Part shown: piece by piece, positions 1 through 7,060 of the stretch
Layout: each line of letters starts with the position of its first letter
Numbering within the stretch: the stretch's first letter is position 1
DNA from: CAYQDB01 sp964416195
GTDB taxonomy: Bacteria; Zixibacteria; MSB-5A5; GN15; FEB-12
Length of the DNA: 11,531 bases
Reading direction: 5' to 3'
NCBI GenBank assembly: GCA_964416195.1
Contig: CAYQDB010000046.1
Span: 1 to 11,531 of the forward strand
Translations under genes and position numbers: made by a program
The notes under the pieces: generated by a model
Database searches by the model: none
Seen by the model: only the letters and a program-made list of their open reading frames with translations
What the model was told of the DNA's origin: nothing

Positions 1-7
1 GAAGAAA

Positions 8-25
8 CCCACCTTAAAAGGTGGG
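8..25. repeat. Short perfect stem-loop at the left edge
   Basis: Eight bases, CCCACCTT, are followed by AA and the exact reverse complement AAGGTGGG, giving a perfect 8-bp stem with a 2-base centre. GGCCACCC follows directly. On the minus strand the stem is followed by TTTCTTC, which is only loosely like a terminator tail, and no minus-strand gene in the window would end here. It may be the edge of a dispersed repeat or the terminator of a gene outside the window. The inverted repeat is seen directly; its role is not known. Confidence 0.4.
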
Positions 26-125
26 CCACCCAGCCCAATCACTTGACGGTTCTGATGTTCACTGTATATGTGATTGAATCTTTGCAGAACGAGATAATAA
101 AGCGGACAGAGCAGTGTAAAGTCTG

Positions 126-257
126 ATGCGAAGACATAATTCGCTAAAAGATTGGATGCTATCCGATAACTGGCTCAAAGTCACCACAATTGACACTTAC
201 ACCGAAGGTGAGCCCCTGCGAATAATAGTCGGAGGCTATCCCGACCTGCCTGGTTAA
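126..257 (+). pseudogene. N-terminal remnant of a proline racemase / hydroxyproline epimerase family gene
   Basis: The ATG at 126 opens a 43-codon reading frame ending in TAA (255-257), immediately followed by an in-frame TAG (258-260). Residues 22-43 contain TIDTYTEGEPLRIIVGG followed by YPDLPG. This is the conserved N-terminal signature of the proline racemase family (proline racemase, 4-hydroxyproline 2-epimerase, trans-3-hydroxy-L-proline dehydratase), in which a T-H-T-x-GE-P-x-R segment is followed about a dozen residues later by PG. Full-length members are about 310-350 residues and carry two catalytic Cys (or Cys/Thr) residues well downstream; none of that is present. I could not find the rest of the protein in any frame before the next gene, so the gene looks truncated or deleted after codon 43. 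The following symporter fits the usual company of proline or hydroxyproline use genes. No clear ribosome binding site precedes the ATG; M11 (156) is an alternative start. Confidence 0.8.
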
Positions 258-474
258 TAGCCAACTACCGAAATAGTCTAACATGCACACTTCAAGCGTG
301 CCATCATAGGTAATTCAAGTAATAGCTTATACTACCACAGTTGCCAACCACATCGTTGCGGTCCATATTTAATGTACATAGACTCACCCCTGTCTGTGGA
401 GGCTGTAAATGGCGGTTTAGTGAGCCTCTCAGGATCATTGTTTATCTACCTGGTATCGTGTTTGACAAATACCC
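258..474. other. Intergenic stretch without a recognisable gene
   Basis: Between the double stop of the racemase remnant and the symporter I see no frame with recognisable protein similarity. One plus-strand frame is open from 282 to the start of the symporter, but it has no convincing start and no family motif. The stretch may be degenerated sequence from the lost part of the racemase gene plus the symporter's promoter region. Upstream, 26-125 likewise holds only a weak TTGACG (43-48) / TATATG (65-70) pair and a distant CAATCAC (36-42) / GTGATTG (70-76) inverted repeat. Confidence 0.5.
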
Positions 475-489
475 ATGCAGAGTTTTAAT
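462..489 (+). promoter_or_regulatory. Candidate sigma70-like promoter at the symporter start
   Basis: A perfect TTGACA (462-467) is followed after 16 bases by TTTAAT (484-489), one mismatch from TATAAT. If used, transcription would begin around 496, which is the in-frame ATG of codon 8 of the symporter reading frame. That would give a leaderless or near-leaderless message. Neither ATG 475 nor ATG 496 has a clear Shine-Dalgarno sequence, which is compatible with this. The match could be coincidence, since promoter consensus in this organism is unknown. Confidence 0.3.
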
Positions 490-1884
490 TATCAAATGAT
501 CTATTTCTGGGTGATCATCGCGTACCTGGTTATCCTTGTCGGGGTCGGGATGTACCGGAGCAAGCATGTCAGGACACAGGATGACTTTATGGTTGCGGGG
601 CGGAAACTCTCCACTAAGGTTCTCGTCGGTACGCTCCTGGCGACCTGGATTGGTTCGGGTTCGATTATCGCCGGGGCAGGACTGGCTTATGATAGGGGAT
701 TTCCCGCATTGTGGTTTAATGCCGGAGTATGGGCCGCGCTGGTTATCCTTTATCTCATTGCGGGAAGGGCTCGGAAGTTTGGCCAGTACACAGTGCCGGA
801 TATTCTTGAAGCCCGTTACAATAAATGTGCCAGGCTACTTGGTACGTTGGTAACGATTATCGCCTACACCGCCATCGTAAGTTACCAGTTCAAGGCCGGC
901 GGGATGGTACTTAACCTCATCACCGGTATATCAGTTGATCAGGGGATAATTATCACAGCGGTTTTTGTAATAGGTTACACCGTGTTGGCGGGATTGATCT
1001 CGGTTGCCTATACCGACGTAGTTAATGGCATCATAATGACAATCGGCTTGATCATTGCACTGCCTTTCCTCTTGAGTAATGCGGGAGGTTGGAGCAGCGT
1101 CTTTAATAGACTTCCCGAGACACACTTTCAGCTTTTAGGGGACATGTCGCTGGTTCAGGCGTTGGGCTATGCGCTTCCTACGATGCTTCTTCTGCTTGGT
1201 GAATCGGGCATGTACCAGCGTTTCTTTGCCGCTAGAGATGAAACGACGGCTCGACGCGCGGTAGTAGGCTGGATAATCGGGACGGTAATTGTTGAAACTT
1301 TGATTGTCGTCCTGGCGGTAATTGGCAGCGCCCTTTACGCTGGTATTGATTCAGAAATGGTAATCTTGCACTCGGTGCGGCACGGCCTACCGGTGCTGGC
1401 AGGGTGCCTGTGCCTGGCGGCCATTGTAGCGGTGATCGTCTCTACCGCTGATTCGTTCTTGCTGGTACCCTCGACCAATATAATGAGAGATATATATCAG
1501 CGTTTCATAAACCCGAATCTTTCTCAAAAGAAAATGGTGCTTTATTCCAGAATCGTGGTAGTCATTCTCGGGATTGTTGCTTTTGTACAGGTGCGCTTCT
1601 TTGAGAGAGTCCTTGAGATGGCGCTTTATGCCTACACCATGTACGGGGTTGGTATAACCCCGGCGGTTCTGGCTGCCTTTTTCTGGAAACGAGCTACCGC
1701 TGCGGGCGGCGTCTGCTCAATTGCCGCCGGAATGGCAATCACCATCGGTTGGGAAGTGTTGCGTCAGCCATGGGATATACCTACTATATATCCAGCTTTA
1801 GGATTGTCGCTTTTCTGTCTGATTTTTATTAGTATTCTTACACCGAAGGTAGACAAGCACAAGTGGGAGCCCTTTTTTGGCTGA
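475..1884 (+). CDS. Sodium:solute symporter family (SSS) transporter
   Basis: A 469-residue, strongly hydrophobic protein with about a dozen or more predicted membrane helices, the first at about residues 10-27. It belongs to the solute:sodium symporter family (PutP, PanF and SGLT relatives, LeuT fold), which uses the Na+ gradient to bring solutes across the inner membrane. Supporting segments are a second helix with GTLLATWIGSGS at about 60-70 and the sequence STADSFLLVPST (323-334). The latter aligns with the helix carrying the Ser/Thr Na+ ligands of PutP, followed by NIMRDIYQRF as in many family members. The length is near the low end for the family. The substrate cannot be read from sequence; the upstream proline racemase remnant and the downstream prolyl oligopeptidase make proline, a proline derivative or a small peptide product reasonable guesses. 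The start is uncertain: ATG 475 and ATG 496 (codon 8, directly before the first helix) both lack a ribosome binding site. Confidence 0.93.
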   Translation: MQSFNYQMIYFWVIIAYLVILVGVGMYRSKHVRTQDDFMVAGRKLSTKVLVGTLLATWIGSGSIIAGAGLAYDRGFPALWFNAGVWAALVILYLIAGRARKFGQYTVPDILEARYNKCARLLGTLVTIIAYTAIVSYQFKAGGMVLNLITGISVDQGIIITAVFVIGYTVLAGLISVAYTDVVNGIIMTIGLIIALPFLLSNAGGWSSVFNRLPETHFQLLGDMSLVQALGYALPTMLLLLGESGMYQRFFAARDETTARRAVVGWIIGTVIVETLIVVLAVIGSALYAGIDSEMVILHSVRHGLPVLAGCLCLAAIVAVIVSTADSFLLVPSTNIMRDIYQRFINPNLSQKKMVLYSRIVVVILGIVAFVQVRFFERVLEMALYAYTMYGVGITPAVLAAFFWKRATAAGGVCSIAAGMAITIGWEVLRQPWDIPTIYPALGLSLFCLIFISILTPKVDKHKWEPFFG

Positions 1885-1966
1885 AAGAGGGTTCCGGAAT
1901 AGCCTGATGAAAACCTATGGCACCATAGTCACGTGCAGAGCAATCAAAGGAATGTTTCACAATATA

Positions 1967-1974
1967 AAGGAGGT
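1967..1974 (+). promoter_or_regulatory. Ribosome binding site fixing the DUF885 gene start
   Basis: AAAGGAGG lies three bases before the ATG at 1978. The reading frame is open further upstream to a GTG at 1933, but the ribosome binding site falls inside that extension, and the ATG start puts a clean lipoprotein signal at the N-terminus. The 15-codon longer version is therefore rejected. Confidence 0.85.
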
Positions 1975-1977
1975 CTC

Positions 1978-3708
1978 ATGCGTCTATTCCTACTAATCTT
2001 AACCATCGGACTGATTATCGGTGGTGTCTCCTGCGACCGGTTATCCAACGAGGACCGGAAGTTTGAAGCTATAGCCAATCAATTTATTGAAAACTTTTTG
2101 AAGCTACATCCGCAATGGGCAACCGGATTGGGGGAGCACCGCTATGACTATCTCTTGGATGACTACAGTGTGGAAGGTATCCAAAAGAAGAAAGCCTTTT
2201 ATCAAGCCTACCTTGACACATTGAATGCAATCGACTCTTCTCGTCTGAGCACCCCGAATCGGATTGATTACAGCATCCTCCATAACCAGGTCAAATCATC
2301 GATATTCAGGCTCGATACCCTGCGAAGTTATGAATGGAATCCGCGAGTTTACAACGTGGGTGGCGCTATCTGGTCTTTACTGACCAGGGATTTTGCTCCA
2401 CTCAAGGACCGTATACAGAATGTGAAAGAACGGTTAAAAGCAATTGATTCACGCATCGAACAGGCAAAAGCCAATCTAAAGAACCCACCCAGGATACATA
2501 CTGAGACGGCTATTCTGCAGAACAAGGGGACTATCAGCCTGGTTCGAGACGAATTGACTGCTTTTCTGGACGAGGTTCCGGAGCTGAAGGAGGAATTCAA
2601 ACCCATCCAGGACAGCGCTGTTGCGGCACTGGAAGGATATGGTAGCTGGTTGGAAAAAGATCTTCTTCCCAGGTCTAATGGGGATTTTCGCCTGGGAGAT
2701 CAAAAGTATTGTATTAAGCTCAGATACACCCTGGAGTCGGAATTGTCCAAAGAGGAAATCTTGAAAAAAGCGGAGGCGGCCCTTGTAACCACGCAGAATG
2801 AGATGTACGAAACCGCTCTTCCACTGTTCAAAAAACTCTTTCCAGAGAAAACGGACCCGGGAATCCTTACAGATAAGAAAAAGGTCACGAAAATGGTCCT
2901 GGATCGACTGGCTGATGACCACCCCACCGTGGAAACCAGCGTGGACGTTGCCAAAGCTTGTTTGAAAGAGTGTGAAAATTTTGCGCGGCAACACGATTTC
3001 GTGACAATACCGGAGGAGCCGATTAAGATCATCGTCATGCCTGAGTTTCAGCGTGGAGTCGCGGTTGCCTACTGCGATTCGCCCGGGCCGTTGGAGGAAA
3101 AGGGACAGACTTTCTACGCCGTTTCCCCTCCCCCAAAGGATTGGGATGTGGCGCGAGTTGAGTCCTATTTCCGGGAATACAACGACTACATGATGAGAGA
3201 TCTAACGGTTCATGAGGCAATGCCGGGACACTACTTACAATTGGCCCACGCCAATCAGCTTAAAGCTGCCACGCTGATAAGAGCTATCTTTGGCAGCGGT
3301 ACCTTTATTGAGGGGTGGGCAACCTATACTGAGCAGTTGATGGTGGAGCATGGTTTCGGCGGCCCCGAGGTAAAAATGCAACAGCTCAAGATGCGCCTGC
3401 GCATGATAATCAACGCCATTATTGATCAAAAGATCCACACGGCTGGCATGACGGAACAGGAAGCCATGGACCTAATGATTAACGAAGGCTTCCAGGAAGT
3501 GGGTGAGGCGACCGGAAAGTGGCGTCGAGCTTGTTTGACTTCCACCCAGCTTTCCACTTATCTTGTTGGAAATATCGAGGTCAACCAAATCCGGAAAGCA
3601 TATGAAGCCAAATATGGCGGTAAGGCAAATTTGAAGGAACTCCACAACAAGATGCTCTCATTCGGCTCCCCAGCCTCCAAATATGTGAAAGAGCTAATGG
3701 GATTATGA
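1978..3708 (+). CDS. DUF885 family putative metallopeptidase, lipoprotein
   Basis: 576 residues from the ATG at 1978. Residues 1-19 form a lipoprotein signal: MRLF, a hydrophobic core and the lipobox GVSC with Cys19, so the mature protein is probably lipid-anchored in the cell envelope. An Asp follows the Cys, which in enteric bacteria favours inner-membrane retention, though that rule may not hold here. The family signature is HEAMPGH (His412-Glu413 to His418), an HExxPGH variant of the zinc-peptidase HExxH motif. It is followed by FIEGWATYTEQLM, whose Glu445 is a likely further metal ligand. The C-terminal region has the usual ACLTSTQLSTYLVG segment. DUF885 (PF05960) proteins are generally taken to be metal-dependent peptidases, but few are characterised, so the substrate is unknown. 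It sits 93 bases after the symporter and 39 before the prolyl oligopeptidase, suggesting an envelope peptide-degradation operon. Confidence 0.92.
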   Translation: MRLFLLILTIGLIIGGVSCDRLSNEDRKFEAIANQFIENFLKLHPQWATGLGEHRYDYLLDDYSVEGIQKKKAFYQAYLDTLNAIDSSRLSTPNRIDYSILHNQVKSSIFRLDTLRSYEWNPRVYNVGGAIWSLLTRDFAPLKDRIQNVKERLKAIDSRIEQAKANLKNPPRIHTETAILQNKGTISLVRDELTAFLDEVPELKEEFKPIQDSAVAALEGYGSWLEKDLLPRSNGDFRLGDQKYCIKLRYTLESELSKEEILKKAEAALVTTQNEMYETALPLFKKLFPEKTDPGILTDKKKVTKMVLDRLADDHPTVETSVDVAKACLKECENFARQHDFVTIPEEPIKIIVMPEFQRGVAVAYCDSPGPLEEKGQTFYAVSPPPKDWDVARVESYFREYNDYMMRDLTVHEAMPGHYLQLAHANQLKAATLIRAIFGSGTFIEGWATYTEQLMVEHGFGGPEVKMQQLKMRLRMIINAIIDQKIHTAGMTEQEAMDLMINEGFQEVGEATGKWRRACLTSTQLSTYLVGNIEVNQIRKAYEAKYGGKANLKELHNKMLSFGSPASKYVKELMGL

Positions 3709-3747
3709 TTACCACTACAACGATTTCCTTAATGAGGAGAGGATCAC

Positions 3748-5940
3748 ATGTATCATCGAACTGATAGACCACGGCGTGGTCTCTGGATGCCGCTGCTACT
3801 GTCCGTTCTCTATCGGGCAGTGTGGGTCGCAATGCTGTTCGTAGTTGGATGCGGCATTGGTTATAGTCAGAGTACTGAGAAAGGATTCGTCTATCCGGCA
3901 GCATATCTGAGTGATGTCGTAGATGATTATCATGGTACCGAAGTGGCCGATCCATACCGCTGGCTGGAAGACCCCAACTCAGAAGAGACGATGGCCTGGG
4001 TGACTGCCCAAAACGAATTGGCCACAGCTTTTCTCAACACCTCGGCGCGAGGAAGGATCAAGGAACAATTAACCACTCGATGGAATTATCCGAGGTACTC
4101 TCTGCTGTACAAAAAGGGGGAGCGGTACTTCTTCTGCAAAAACGATGGGCTCCAGAATCAATCTGTATGGTATATGCAGAAGGCGCTGGATTCGGAGGCG
4201 GTTGTTATTCTCGATCCCAATGCGTTCAGCGAAGACGGGACAATTGCTATAAGCTCCATGGCATTCAGTGAAGATGGTACTCTGCTGGCCTATGCTGTTT
4301 CGGAAAGTGGTAGTGACTGGCAGACATTCCGGGTGCGCAGGGTCGATACCGGCGAGGAGTTTGGCGAAACGCTCAACTGGTGTAAGTTCACCGGCGTCGC
4401 CTGGAAACATGACAATTCCGGATTTTACTACAGTCGTTATCCCGATTCCACCACGGTTGCTCCCGAGGACCGCAACAATTATAATCGCGTCTACTGGCAC
4501 GCCTTAGGTACCCCACAAGCAGAAGACAAACTGGTGTTTGAACAGTCCGACAACAAGGAGCTGGGGTTTAGTCCTTCAATTACTGATGACGGCAAGTACC
4601 TGCTTCTTCATGTTTGGCACGGTACCGACCGCAGAAATCGCGTCTATTATCGAGAGGTGTCAAGCAACGATAATTTCATTCGCCTTCTGGATCAGGCCGA
4701 CGCTGGATACCATTTTATTGATAACGGTGGATCATTATTCTATTTCAAGACCGATCTTCAGGCGCCAAGGGGTCGTATTATCGCCATAGATATCACAAAA
4801 CCTGATCGGAATGAATGGCAGGAGATCATACCTCGGCAGGACGATGTATTATCGTTCGCCAGAGTAGTCAATAACCAGTTGGTGGTGGCTTATATGCATG
4901 ATGCTCATCATGTGCTCAAGTTGTATGATCTCGACGGTAGTTTCGTACGGGAGATTGAACTTCCAACTCTCGGCTCTTTGGCTGGTCTGTCCGGTAAGCG
5001 GGATGACACCGAGATGTTTGTTGGTTTTACATCGTTTCTTTATCCCACCAGTCACTTCCGATATAACTTTGCGACCGGAGAATTGGCACTGTTTCGCAGT
5101 TCTGAAATCAGCTTTGATCCATCCGGCTACGAAACCAAACAGGTTTTTTACAGCTCGAAGGACGGGACGCGCGTCCCGATGTTTATTACCTGTAAGAAAG
5201 GCATTGTTCTGGACAGTAACAACCCAACCATACTGTACGGATATGGCGGGTTTCAGGGCAGTATGACGCCGTTCTTTTCGATCCATTATACAGTCTGGAT
5301 GGAAAATGGAGGGGTTTTGGCCGTCGCCTGTCTTCGCGGCGGTAATGAATACGGTGAAGTCTGGCACAAGGCCGGTATGCTGGGAAACAAGCAGAATGTC
5401 TTTGACGATTTTTGTGCGGCGGCTGAATGGCTCGTCAAAAACAAGTACACCAGCCCATCACGACTGGCCATCAAGGGGGCCAGTAACGGGGGGTTGCTGG
5501 TAGCCGCCTGCATGGTTCAACGCCCGGAACTCTTCGGGGCGGTTCTTTGCGCGGTTCCGGTTATTGACATGTTACGATATCATAAATTCACGGTCGGCCA
5601 TTACTGGGCAGGGGAATACGGCAACGCTGAAACTAACCCTGAGCACTTCAAGTACCTGTATGCATATTCGCCGCTTCATAACATAAAGAAAGGAGTCACC
5701 TACCCGCCCACTCTGGTGACTACCGCCGACTGCGACAACCGGGTCTTTCCGGCCCACGCCAAGAAATTCGTCGCTACGCTGCAGGCAGCCGACAGCGGCA
5801 GGAACCCAATCCTTCTCAAGGTCCAGACGAAAGCGGGGCATGGAAGGGGTAAACCAACCATTAAAGTAATCGACGAACTGGCTGATTCTTATGCACTCCT
5901 GTTTAAGTTATTCGATATGAAACCTGTAGAATTACATTGA
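3748..5940 (+). CDS. Prolyl oligopeptidase (serine peptidase family S9A), exported
   Basis: 730 residues. The ATG at 3748 is preceded by GAGGAGAGG in the right place. Residues 1-40 are a basic N-terminus plus hydrophobic stretch; VVGC (32-35) resembles a lipobox, and cleavage near residue 40 (GYS-Q) is an alternative, so the protein is probably exported or lipid-anchored. Domains: N-terminal segment with DPYRWLEDP (about 67-75), a seven-bladed propeller to about 460, then the alpha/beta hydrolase. The triad is visible: Ser579 in GASNGG, Asp663 in DCDNRVFPAH and His698 in AGHGRGKP. Tyr499 in YGYGGF corresponds to the oxyanion tyrosine, and Arg665 to the substrate-binding Arg after the catalytic Asp. 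The family cleaves short peptides (usually under about 30 residues) after proline. Length is typical for bacterial members with a signal peptide. With the preceding lipoprotein peptidase and symporter it suggests use of proline-rich peptides. Confidence 0.97.
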   Translation: MYHRTDRPRRGLWMPLLLSVLYRAVWVAMLFVVGCGIGYSQSTEKGFVYPAAYLSDVVDDYHGTEVADPYRWLEDPNSEETMAWVTAQNELATAFLNTSARGRIKEQLTTRWNYPRYSLLYKKGERYFFCKNDGLQNQSVWYMQKALDSEAVVILDPNAFSEDGTIAISSMAFSEDGTLLAYAVSESGSDWQTFRVRRVDTGEEFGETLNWCKFTGVAWKHDNSGFYYSRYPDSTTVAPEDRNNYNRVYWHALGTPQAEDKLVFEQSDNKELGFSPSITDDGKYLLLHVWHGTDRRNRVYYREVSSNDNFIRLLDQADAGYHFIDNGGSLFYFKTDLQAPRGRIIAIDITKPDRNEWQEIIPRQDDVLSFARVVNNQLVVAYMHDAHHVLKLYDLDGSFVREIELPTLGSLAGLSGKRDDTEMFVGFTSFLYPTSHFRYNFATGELALFRSSEISFDPSGYETKQVFYSSKDGTRVPMFITCKKGIVLDSNNPTILYGYGGFQGSMTPFFSIHYTVWMENGGVLAVACLRGGNEYGEVWHKAGMLGNKQNVFDDFCAAAEWLVKNKYTSPSRLAIKGASNGGLLVAACMVQRPELFGAVLCAVPVIDMLRYHKFTVGHYWAGEYGNAETNPEHFKYLYAYSPLHNIKKGVTYPPTLVTTADCDNRVFPAHAKKFVATLQAADSGRNPILLKVQTKAGHGRGKPTIKVIDELADSYALLFKLFDMKPVELH

Positions 5941-5954
5941 CCATCTTCCAGAGA

Positions 5955-6114
5955 ACTAGCAGGCTGTTGAAAAACACAGCAAGCGTCATAGCGAGGAGTC
6001 CACCTTTGGCGGACGACATGGCTATCTCGTTAGCATTCAATATCCGAGATTGCCACGTCCGCCTATGGCGGACTCGCAATGACGAGAAGAGGACTTTTTC
6101 AACAAGTTGCTAGT
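5955..6114. repeat. 160-bp imperfect inverted repeat, MITE-like element
   Basis: The stretch begins ACTAGCAGGCTGTTGAAAAA and ends with a sequence whose reverse complement is ACTAGCAACTTGTTGAAAAA. The similarity continues inward on both arms, with GCGTCATAGCGAG on the left matching TCGTCATTGCGAG on the reverse complement of the right. Each arm carries a smaller GGCGGA palindrome, such as TCCGCCTATGGCGGA on the right. No open reading frame lies inside. Such short elements with GTTGAAAAA ends are usually dispersed, non-autonomous mobile or palindromic repeats. As RNA it would fold into a long hairpin, so it may also end transcription between the two gene blocks. The inverted repeat is seen directly; its mobility is inferred. 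Confidence 0.75.
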
Positions 6115-6185
6115 GGAAGCCAGGCATCAGTGGGTCGTATAGTAGAGTTAATTTTTATTCAGTTTATTGTGAATGGGAGGAATAA

Positions 6186-7022
6186 GTGAGCGGGATAGTG
6201 TTTTGGGGAACTCGAATGCTCACGGAGTTAAAGCGTTTCTACTTGAATCAGGTGGGCTGCCAAGTGTGGCTGGAGCAGGCAGACTGTGTCATTTTCAGGA
6301 ATGGGAACCTCCTGTTTGGCTTTTGCGAGCGAAATGAAGTCGACATGCAAGGCCTTATTACCTTTTTTTATGATACAAAGCAAGAGGTTGACCGGATTTA
6401 CGAAACCTTCAAGACGATTGACGTTTCCCCACCAGCTACGAACGATAAATACCATATCTACTATTTCTTTGCTCATGATCCCGAAGGAAGGAAACTTGAG
6501 TTTCAATATTTTAATCATTCTATCGATAAGTACCTGTCTGGGGATGAATTGCTATTGTCAAGACGAAGCATAAGAGATTTCAAACAAACGGACATTTCAG
6601 AGAGTATTCTTAATCAAGTATTAGATAATTCACGATTTGCGCCAACGGCAAGGAATTCCCAGTCTTACTACTTCAAGATTATCAGGAATAGGGAACTGCT
6701 CAATCGGCTCTCGGGTCTGCGCGGAAAAAGCAGTTCACCAATTGGCAGGGCGCCGCTGGCGGTCGCGATTTGTTCTGACCCTGAACTTTCGACACGACAC
6801 ATTCAGGATGGTTGTATTGCTGCGTATCATTTTATGCTGGCGGCGTACTTTTTTGGTTTAGGTACCTGCTGGATCGCGGCTATGGATAGGGAAGATGTAA
6901 AGTCAATGTTGGGAGTCCCTGAACACCATTACGTTACGACCATCACGCCCCTTGGATATCCCATGCATCTTCCCGTTAGCGCCCCGTCGAGAAAGGAACT
7001 TGGCTGGTTTGTCAAGGAATAG
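6186..7022 (+). CDS. VOC-domain / nitroreductase fusion protein
   Basis: 278 residues from a GTG at 6186, with GGGAGG (6175-6180) five bases upstream and an in-frame TAA immediately before, so no longer start is possible. Residues 1 to about 110 resemble a vicinal-oxygen-chelate (glyoxalase/bleomycin-resistance) domain: RFYLNQVGCQVWLE, then DCVIFRNGNLLFGF, then DPEGRKLEFQYF. The C-terminal Glu metal ligand is present, but the usual first-strand metal ligand is not obvious. Residues about 120-278 are an FMN-dependent nitroreductase-fold domain: SRRSIRDF (125-132) for phosphate binding, APTARNSQ, FGLGTCWIAA and TPLGYP. Nitroreductases move electrons from NAD(P)H via FMN to varied acceptors, including flavins. 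The gene ends 38 bases before the MttB-like gene and probably starts that operon. Its role is unknown; supplying electrons for corrinoid reactivation, or acting on the demethylated product, are guesses. Confidence 0.88.
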   Translation: MSGIVFWGTRMLTELKRFYLNQVGCQVWLEQADCVIFRNGNLLFGFCERNEVDMQGLITFFYDTKQEVDRIYETFKTIDVSPPATNDKYHIYYFFAHDPEGRKLEFQYFNHSIDKYLSGDELLLSRRSIRDFKQTDISESILNQVLDNSRFAPTARNSQSYYFKIIRNRELLNRLSGLRGKSSSPIGRAPLAVAICSDPELSTRHIQDGCIAAYHFMLAAYFFGLGTCWIAAMDREDVKSMLGVPEHHYVTTITPLGYPMHLPVSAPSRKELGWFVKE

Positions 7023-7047
7023 TGACTGTTGCCCACATAGACGTCCG

Positions 7048-7054
7048 AAAGGAG
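7048..7054 (+). promoter_or_regulatory. Ribosome binding site fixing the MttB-like gene start
   Basis: AAAGGAG is followed six bases later by GTG at 7061. The frame is open up to a GTG at 7022 that overlaps the stop codon of the preceding gene, but that start has no ribosome binding site of its own. Starting at 7061 gives MRPTVRFLSDE, which looks like the usual N-terminus of the family. Confidence 0.75.
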
Positions 7055-7060
7055 TTTTCC

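Noticed and set aside
228..262. Possible pseudoknot: GTCGG/CCGAC stem with loop bases GGCTAT pairing with ATAGCC downstream
   Set aside because: The stems are only 5-6 bp, mostly overlap the end of a recognisable coding remnant, and match no known riboswitch; chance is the better explanation.
1933..1977. GTG start 15 codons upstream for the DUF885 gene
   Set aside because: The strong AAAGGAGG ribosome binding site lies within this extension, and starting at ATG 1978 gives a clean lipoprotein signal.
2476..2994. Long minus-strand open frame inside the DUF885 gene
   Set aside because: It is antisense to a clearly conserved coding gene and shows no family motif of its own.
4849..5367. Minus-strand open frame of 172 codons inside the prolyl oligopeptidase gene
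   Set aside because: It is antisense to the conserved S9A coding sequence and has no recognisable domain.
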